NCBI RefSeq assembly: GCF_016918565.1 | Contig: NZ_JAFFQD010000002.1 | Span: 239,029-303,028, forward strand | From: Desulfogranum marinum | GTDB lineage: Bacteria > Desulfobacterota > Desulfobulbia > Desulfobulbales > Desulfobulbaceae | Length of the DNA: 64,000 nt | Direction: 5' to 3' | In this document: positions 58,792 through 64,000 of the stretch, piece after piece | Position numbering within the stretch: position 1 is the first letter of the stretch | Layout of the letters: every line of letters begins with the position of its first letter | Notes under the pieces: generated by a model | Database searches by the model: none | The model's input: the letters and a program-made list of their open reading frames with translations, nothing else | What the model was told of the DNA's origin: nothing | Translations under genes and position numbers: made by a program

Positions 58792-60564
58792 CTACCCTTG
58801 CTGCTCTGTAAATCCCCAGTAAGGGAAGTCAAGACGATATGCTGCTATTTTTCCAGGGCTTTGCTCACGGCTTGCTACCATCCATAGATTGTTGATTCTG
58901 TCTTCAGGGGGAGTGCTTTCAAAAGGATCCCATTCCGGTAAAAAAATGAGTGCATTATCTGCTGAATAGGCTATATCGCCCGACCCCTTGAATGAACCTA
59001 GCTGTGGCTGGTGCTCAAATTGACCGTCTTGACCGCGGGCGAGTTCTGATATGACAAGAAACGAAACCTGCAATTCATCTCGGATTGCTTCCATATGACG
59101 TAACCAGCCATCAATACCGGATCGCCTTTTGGTCAGGTCTTTAAAAGGGAGCTTGTGCAGACTGTCTATGATGACAACCGCCCGGTCTCCGTTGGTTTCT
59201 CGGCGTAAAAAGTCAATATGGCGTCGCATAAGTTCAGGGGTAAGCTGACGATCATTGACCACCCGAAACCAGCGCAAAGCTTCCTTAAGTTTTTTCTTGG
59301 CTTTTTCCACCCTGGCAACTTCTTCTGGAGTAAGCCTGCCTTTTAAAAGTACCTCTGTTGAAACTCTGCTCCACCGAGAGAGAGTGCGAAGGTATATTTT
59401 TTGTTTGCCGTTTTCAAAATCGTAGTAAATAACCGGAATTTTGCGAGAAGCCATTTCGGTAGCAATCTGGATGAACAGACAAGATTTGCCGGCCTTTGGC
59501 GTACCACCCATAATGTTAATCCCGCGCAGTTCTCCAAATGTTTTATCAAGCAGTGGAAATCCTGTATTAACAGTATGTCGCTCCGGGTCTGAATCATTAC
59601 CTAGCAGTTTGTTGAAGAGGTAATATTCCCGATCTGGGGTTGCAAAAGGGGAAAACGCTCGTGCCTTACGCAGCATAGTAAAGACGTCCTGCTGAAAATC
59701 CTTGCCACGATCAACGGCCAAAGAGGTAAGCGAATATTTTCGTGGATGATCTGCCTGCCAGGAAACGAGACGTACTTTGTAACCGATTATGGTGGCAAAG
59801 GATCGAGCAGCCGTAAGAGATTCAGCCGTATTATTTACCCACAGAAAAATAGTGCGAAGCCATTGGAGCTGACGTTCATCAATATGTACCAAATCTGCTG
59901 CAGATGGAACTGCAATACAGGGGAGTCCCAGTTTTTTTAGTGGAAGTAGGTTCTTTTCACCTTCCACAATGACCAGGCTTCCATTTTCACAGCGATCAAT
60001 CTCTGTGCAATTGAAAAGGTGGAATTGATTGGTTGTAAACTTTTCGTTTCCGTACCAGAAGCTGTCCCCTTCCTTTTCAGGATGCACACAACGTGCAGCA
60101 TAGTAGTTGTCATCTCTTTGTATGTAGGGGTAAACTAGATAGCGCCCGTTGTAGCCGATTTTCGTTTCTTCAAGCACGGCCTTGGAAATTGCCTGGTGTT
60201 GGAAACCGTTTATTAACTCTGGGGTAAGCTTTTCGGTAAAATCGATGACGTCCTGGTTGATATTTTTGGCCGGAAAATCGATATCCCGGCCAAAATATTC
60301 ACGATCAGGATCAAAACCAGGGACGTGGTCTAGGCTTATTCCGTTGAGTTTTGCAAAATAGAGAGGAAATCCACCCTCGCAACACCGATTCCGGCACCAG
60401 AAATATCCGTGGAAGAAACTTTCTTCATTGAGCAGAATGGTCAATGTACCAGGGTTTTTTCTGTGTTGCCTTTTGCAAAAAGGGCAAACTACCTGCAGCA
60501 TGTGATTGGTAACCGGTGTCTCAGGGAAATATTGCCTGTAAAATCGACTCACTGCATCAGGCAT
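58792..60564 (-). CDS. Twinkle/T7 gp4-like helicase with degenerate TOPRIM domain
   Basis: 590 aa. N-terminus: zinc-binding-like CPFCKRQH (near 27) and CRNRCCEGG (near 56), the plan of a primase zinc ribbon. Residues ~175-265 resemble a TOPRIM domain (SLVIVEGEKNLLPLKKLG), keeping the Glu of VEGE but replacing the metal-binding DxD turn by V243-N244-N245. Residues ~330-590 are a RecA-like DnaB-family helicase: Walker A GGTPKAGKS (353-361), IPVIYYDFENGK, Walker B AVVIIDSLHKL, SELARGQDGQ and GSGDIAYSADNALI. It looks like a bacterial counterpart of Twinkle with a lost primase site. The gene stands alone, convergent with trmFO. Confidence 0.8.
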   Translation of the reverse strand: MPDAVSRFYRQYFPETPVTNHMLQVVCPFCKRQHRKNPGTLTILLNEESFFHGYFWCRNRCCEGGFPLYFAKLNGISLDHVPGFDPDREYFGRDIDFPAKNINQDVIDFTEKLTPELINGFQHQAISKAVLEETKIGYNGRYLVYPYIQRDDNYYAARCVHPEKEGDSFWYGNEKFTTNQFHLFNCTEIDRCENGSLVIVEGEKNLLPLKKLGLPCIAVPSAADLVHIDERQLQWLRTIFLWVNNTAESLTAARSFATIIGYKVRLVSWQADHPRKYSLTSLAVDRGKDFQQDVFTMLRKARAFSPFATPDREYYLFNKLLGNDSDPERHTVNTGFPLLDKTFGELRGINIMGGTPKAGKSCLFIQIATEMASRKIPVIYYDFENGKQKIYLRTLSRWSRVSTEVLLKGRLTPEEVARVEKAKKKLKEALRWFRVVNDRQLTPELMRRHIDFLRRETNGDRAVVIIDSLHKLPFKDLTKRRSGIDGWLRHMEAIRDELQVSFLVISELARGQDGQFEHQPQLGSFKGSGDIAYSADNALIFLPEWDPFESTPPEDRINNLWMVASREQSPGKIAAYRLDFPYWGFTEQQG

Positions 60565-60917
60565 GGTTGTACCTCTTGTTAAATAATTTTTATCTTTTTT
60601 TGTTCAAACAAAAGAAAGAGTGATGAGCACTGCAATGGAAATTCGAGCTAGCCAGTACAACAGGCGTCTATAAAAACAGGTGGAACCTCGTCAATAGAAA
60701 AATGGAGCGAGCAATACTATAAAATTACTTTTTTTATAGCGTCGAATCTGAGGTAGTGCGACTTGAACTCTAAGCAAAATGTTAAGTTTTGCAGGAAGCT
60801 TATCGATAATATAAGAGTTTAGGCCTCCTGTCAGGATGAATTTTTTAGTCCAACGAAAAGATTATCAACATGCACATTGAAAAACGACATTAACCGGAAT
60901 TTCTCATGAACTGCGGT
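60565..60917. other. Intergenic region between helicase and HEAT-PilZ genes
   Basis: No gene is seen in 353 nt. Two hairpins occur: an AT-rich 8-bp stem CTATAAAA/TTTTATAG (60717-60739), and TCCTG/CAGGA (60826-60836) followed by TGAATTTTTTAG on the + strand. Both genes here read on the minus strand, so neither is a clean terminator for them. Confidence 0.5.
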
Positions 60918-63900
60918 TTAACCAAGTATTTGCTGCAGGATGGTTGCATCTAATTGATCATGGAATTTAAAGTGTACGGCGTAATCACTTTCAAAAACAT
61001 TAAAGGGTTGTACGCCAATGGAGAGTCCTTGCAGATAAAGATAGTTGGCTTTTCCACCGACAGGTAAAACAATCTGCAAACCTCTACCAAGCAAGAGTTT
61101 GGCATTTTCTTTTTTAGTGATACGAATAAGAAACGCTAAGCCACCCTTTGAAATATCTAGAATGTCAGCCCTGAATCCACGGCCTATTGGGTTCCCTTTG
61201 CTGTCTGTGGGGTGCACCTGTATTTTTCGTGATATTTTGAAACGTTCATCCTGGCGTCGTTCTAGTCCTTTTTTCTTTAGTGTTGATGGTATTTTATTGT
61301 TTTTATTATAAAAATGTTTGAGTTTGTTCTCCATTCCAGGAAATTGATCTTTCCATTTTGCGAGTTGGTCCTGCTTCAAGACATAGATTCTTGATTGGGT
61401 AAGAGCGGTGAGGCTGATAGTCCAAATAGAAGGAGTAAAAAAATTTTCACCAATAATTTCACCTCTGCCGAGACTGGTGATAAAGATTTCTTTGTCGTTA
61501 ATAAGGTGAGACGCTTTGATGCTTCCCTGATTGATTAAAAGCAGCTCATTGTTTTTTTCGCCCTGGTTAACGATTGACTCTTCCGGATTAAATATACGTT
61601 CACGCAGTTCATGGTAGATCGTCTGGAATTCAGCTGATGTAAGTTCATCGGTAAGTTGAGACCATGTATCCAAATCGTCTTGGTTTATAGCCCCGGTTTT
61701 TTCCTGTTCGATTATCTCGCCGGAACGAATAATCTCACTCAGGGCCATGGGATCAATTTCGTATATGCGTTCGCGCAATCGTTCTGCATTTTGAAAATCG
61801 CCAGCCCTGGCTGTTGCTGTCACCAAGTCAAAGAGAGCTTCTTTTGCTTCTTCCTTTTTCCCCTTTTCGACCATTTTAAAAATATGTATTTCCTGATCAG
61901 TTATAGATGATGAGTGGGAGCTTGGCTGCGATTGTTTGTCATTTGGAGATTTCATAGTAGAACTGCTTGGGAGCTGTGGGCTTTGATCGGGAGAAAGCCT
62001 TGCCCTGATGCGTCGTGCTGTTTGACCTGCAGCATTACGGACTTCATCTGCATAACCGGTAATACCGAGGACAGACTTGCTTTGTGCAACGCTTTGTAGT
62101 GTCTGCAATGCACGCCTGGATCCAATAATACCCAGAGTTTTACAGATAGCAAGCTGGAAAAAGTTTTTGTTTTTTCCCTGCATGGATTTATTTTGTTCAA
62201 GCAACTCGGTGAGTGGACGTACATAGCTTTCATCAGGAATGTTGCCCATATGGTGTACAACTTTCGTTTTAATCGTATCATCCATGGAGGATAAGGCTTG
62301 TTTGAGGAACTCGGGGGTCTCATTCCCCCCAAGCTTGACAGCCGTATTCAACACTTCCTGCTGGACCCTTAGATCCTGGTGATTGATAAAGGGTTTTATG
62401 GCGTGCATAAGCGAAGGACTGCCGATCTCTCCGAGCAAACGAACAATGTTGCGGGTCACATACCAAGGAGATGGTTGTTGGATTTGTTCAAGCAGAATAT
62501 CTTTGGCGGCGTTGCCGGTTTGTTTGATAAGACTTAAAAGAAGTTTCCTTTCAAAACGGCTTTCGCTGTTCATTAAATATTGCAGTTGGTAGCGTGCCGA
62601 CCTGTTGCCGAGATCGGTGAGTAAGTTGCCCACATTATCTCTCTTTTCCTCCTCGTGAAGATAGGCTTCGAGAAGCCTTTCCAGAATAGAATCAGAGCTG
62701 ATTTGGTCAAGAACTGCAATGCCATGCTCTCTTACAGTCTCACTCACTTCTATGCCAACCTTCGAGGAGGTAATTCGGTTGATGACATGAACGATTTCAA
62801 ATGCTTTGGCATAGTTGTTTTGTTCGAGAAAATGGTGGGCTAATTGCGAGATCGCGGTAATTATTCTTTTTATGCTGCTTTCGTCGGTAACAACCAGCTG
62901 AAGCGCTTGCTCTAAAGCAGGGAGGAGTTTAACCAGACGATCCCATTGTTTCTGCTCAGCTAGTTTTTGTGCTGTCAGTGCAAGGGATTCTGCTCCATTT
63001 AAGCGTATCTTCTCTGAAGTCGATTGGATAGCTATGGCTGTATGCATCAATAGGGTATCTGCTTCGATATTTTTACCATCTTTGATGAATTGAATGATGG
63101 TATTGGGTAATTCCTGACAGATCTCTTGGTCGGCTAATTGGTTTGTATCGTTTGCAAGGATAGCATTTATCCCTTTTGCTATTTTTTCGGCCTTGCCCTC
63201 AGCTTCTTTTTGTTGTCGTTCTTTATGCATTTCGACAACCGTAAGGATTTTTACATTTTTGACGGTTTGCATTAGCCGTTTATAGGCTGCAGCAACTTCT
63301 TGATTTGATTCACCTTCCGGCAGTACTTCCTGGCCGGTTACAAATCGGTACATCTGTTGGGTGAGCGTTGCCAGTTTTTCGTCGGTTAGGTGTTTGATGA
63401 TCTCGGTATACAACTTGTCGCCGAAAAGTCCTTTAAAACGATGGATGAGCATTTGGCCGAGTTCATCGTCTTCAAAATCAGCAAGTTGTTGTCCTGCTTG
63501 GGCTGCGACCTGCGTTTGTTGTTCTTGGCTAAGGGCAGTATCGTAATTGGTAAGGATTTGGTTAAACCCATCAAAGCCTGCTTTATGTTCATCGACAATT
63601 GCAGGATCTACCGTAAGCTGGGCTGCTGTTACCAGAAGAGGAGCTGACCATTGAGGCTGTTGAAGACGCTTTTGCAGGCTTAGAGGCGCAGGCTTCCCTG
63701 AAGCAGCTGCAGCTTGTAGTGCGCGGGCATCGACCTGCTGAGAATACAATTGTCTGACCATGGGCCCTTTAGGGGTCTGTACCAGCTTGTTGAGCATGTC
63801 ATCATCCACAGCCGTGAGGTCGGGATCACCATTGTTGTCGATGGCCAGTGGAATGCTCGAGGTGAGCATGGCGACCATCCGGTTGAGCTGCTTTGGGGTG

Positions 63901-63998
63901 AGGTGCTCAATGGTTTCATCGAGCAGAGCATCGGAGACCTGGTTGACCACCTGATGGTAGAGTTTGTCGCCGAACAATCCTTTGAACTTTTGGGTCAA
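60918..63998 (-). CDS. HEAT-repeat/cNMP-binding/PilZ protein (5' end beyond window)
   Basis: The visible 1026 residues read into the window edge and the gene probably starts outside it. The N-terminal part has a repeated block: FKGLFGDKLY at residues 5-14 recurs near 188 with a 183-residue period, in alpha-helical, Gln-rich sequence. Residues ~420-660 look like HEAT-like helical repeats (LLGEIGSPSLMHAIKPFINH, HHMGNIPDESYVRPLTELL). A Ser/Pro-rich linker (~695-715) leads to a cyclic-nucleotide-binding domain (~800-905; VNQGEKNNELLLINQGSIK) and a PilZ domain (~915-1026) with RRQDERFK (RxxxR) and DISKGGLAF (DxSxxG), so c-di-GMP binding is expected. No catalytic domain is attached. Confidence 0.8.
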   Translation of the reverse strand: MTQKFKGLFGDKLYHQVVNQVSDALLDETIEHLTPKQLNRMVAMLTSSIPLAIDNNGDPDLTAVDDDMLNKLVQTPKGPMVRQLYSQQVDARALQAAAASGKPAPLSLQKRLQQPQWSAPLLVTAAQLTVDPAIVDEHKAGFDGFNQILTNYDTALSQEQQTQVAAQAGQQLADFEDDELGQMLIHRFKGLFGDKLYTEIIKHLTDEKLATLTQQMYRFVTGQEVLPEGESNQEVAAAYKRLMQTVKNVKILTVVEMHKERQQKEAEGKAEKIAKGINAILANDTNQLADQEICQELPNTIIQFIKDGKNIEADTLLMHTAIAIQSTSEKIRLNGAESLALTAQKLAEQKQWDRLVKLLPALEQALQLVVTDESSIKRIITAISQLAHHFLEQNNYAKAFEIVHVINRITSSKVGIEVSETVREHGIAVLDQISSDSILERLLEAYLHEEEKRDNVGNLLTDLGNRSARYQLQYLMNSESRFERKLLLSLIKQTGNAAKDILLEQIQQPSPWYVTRNIVRLLGEIGSPSLMHAIKPFINHQDLRVQQEVLNTAVKLGGNETPEFLKQALSSMDDTIKTKVVHHMGNIPDESYVRPLTELLEQNKSMQGKNKNFFQLAICKTLGIIGSRRALQTLQSVAQSKSVLGITGYADEVRNAAGQTARRIRARLSPDQSPQLPSSSTMKSPNDKQSQPSSHSSSITDQEIHIFKMVEKGKKEEAKEALFDLVTATARAGDFQNAERLRERIYEIDPMALSEIIRSGEIIEQEKTGAINQDDLDTWSQLTDELTSAEFQTIYHELRERIFNPEESIVNQGEKNNELLLINQGSIKASHLINDKEIFITSLGRGEIIGENFFTPSIWTISLTALTQSRIYVLKQDQLAKWKDQFPGMENKLKHFYNKNNKIPSTLKKKGLERRQDERFKISRKIQVHPTDSKGNPIGRGFRADILDISKGGLAFLIRITKKENAKLLLGRGLQIVLPVGGKANYLYLQGLSIGVQPFNVFESDYAVHFKFHDQLDATILQQILG

Positions 63999-64000
63999 CA

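Noticed and set aside
60717..60739. AT-rich hairpin as terminator of the HEAT-PilZ gene
   Set aside because: It lies ~180 nt past the stop codon, with no clear T tract on the minus strand; kept only as a note.

Overview
The window reads as a compact chromosomal segment of a Gram-negative anaerobe. Lipid A/Kdo synthesis (waaA), lipoprotein sorting (lolD/lolE-type), a 3D-domain lipoprotein and a periplasmic PPIase all imply an outer membrane. The three-ORF, ferredoxin-containing glutamate synthase, the short TatA pair, the abundance of PAS/GGDEF signalling proteins and a sigma54-type regulator suggest a Desulfobacterota (former Deltaproteobacteria) organism, perhaps Desulfobulbales. This placement is my inference; no database search was run. 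There is no rRNA, tRNA, CRISPR array, prophage or complete insertion sequence in view, and nearly all of the DNA is ordinary housekeeping sequence on both strands.

Layout. 0-8.2 kb (+): a purine phosphorylase and MTA/SAH deaminase pair, two TatA-like proteins, then a split glutamate synthase in three ORFs. 8.2-10.5 kb (-): a small unknown protein and PBP1A. 10.6-19.1 kb (+): mutL, hisD-rsmG, leuB, an unusual PRPP synthase, asd and a radical SAM protein. 19.1-28.6 kb (-): a block transcribed as rlmD, lysS, lolE-type permease, lolD, a PAS-GGDEF protein and a hybrid histidine kinase. 28.7-36.6 kb (+): an NtrC-type response regulator, a second GGDEF protein, grpE-dnaK and trpS. 36.9-37.9 kb (-): a secreted cyclophilin-FKBP fusion. 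38.2-47.1 kb (+): a 51-residue ORF, waaA, carA-carB, ftsH, folP. 47.1-50.2 kb (-): a 1025-residue peptidase-ChaN-PDZ fusion. 50.5-58.8 kb (+): a serA-type dehydrogenase, a DUF362 protein, a fabL-like reductase, metK, ahcY, a 3D lipoprotein and trmFO. 58.8-64 kb (-): a Twinkle-like helicase with a worn TOPRIM motif, and a very large HEAT/cNMP/PilZ protein that runs to the window edge.

How genes fit together. metK, ahcY, the MTA/SAH deaminase and the adjacent phosphorylase describe a SAM cycle in which adenosyl by-products are deaminated and then phosphorolysed. ftsH/grpE/dnaK/PPIase supply protein quality control. The two diguanylate cyclases and the PilZ protein point to c-di-GMP signalling.

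The most interesting items are the peptidase-ChaN-PDZ fusion, the Twinkle-like helicase, the repeat-bearing HEAT-cNMP-PilZ protein, a predicted sigma54-driven ~70 nt RNA just before the DUF362 gene, and a 257 bp element with terminal inverted repeats. I did not find anything I can defend as a wholly new multi-gene system.
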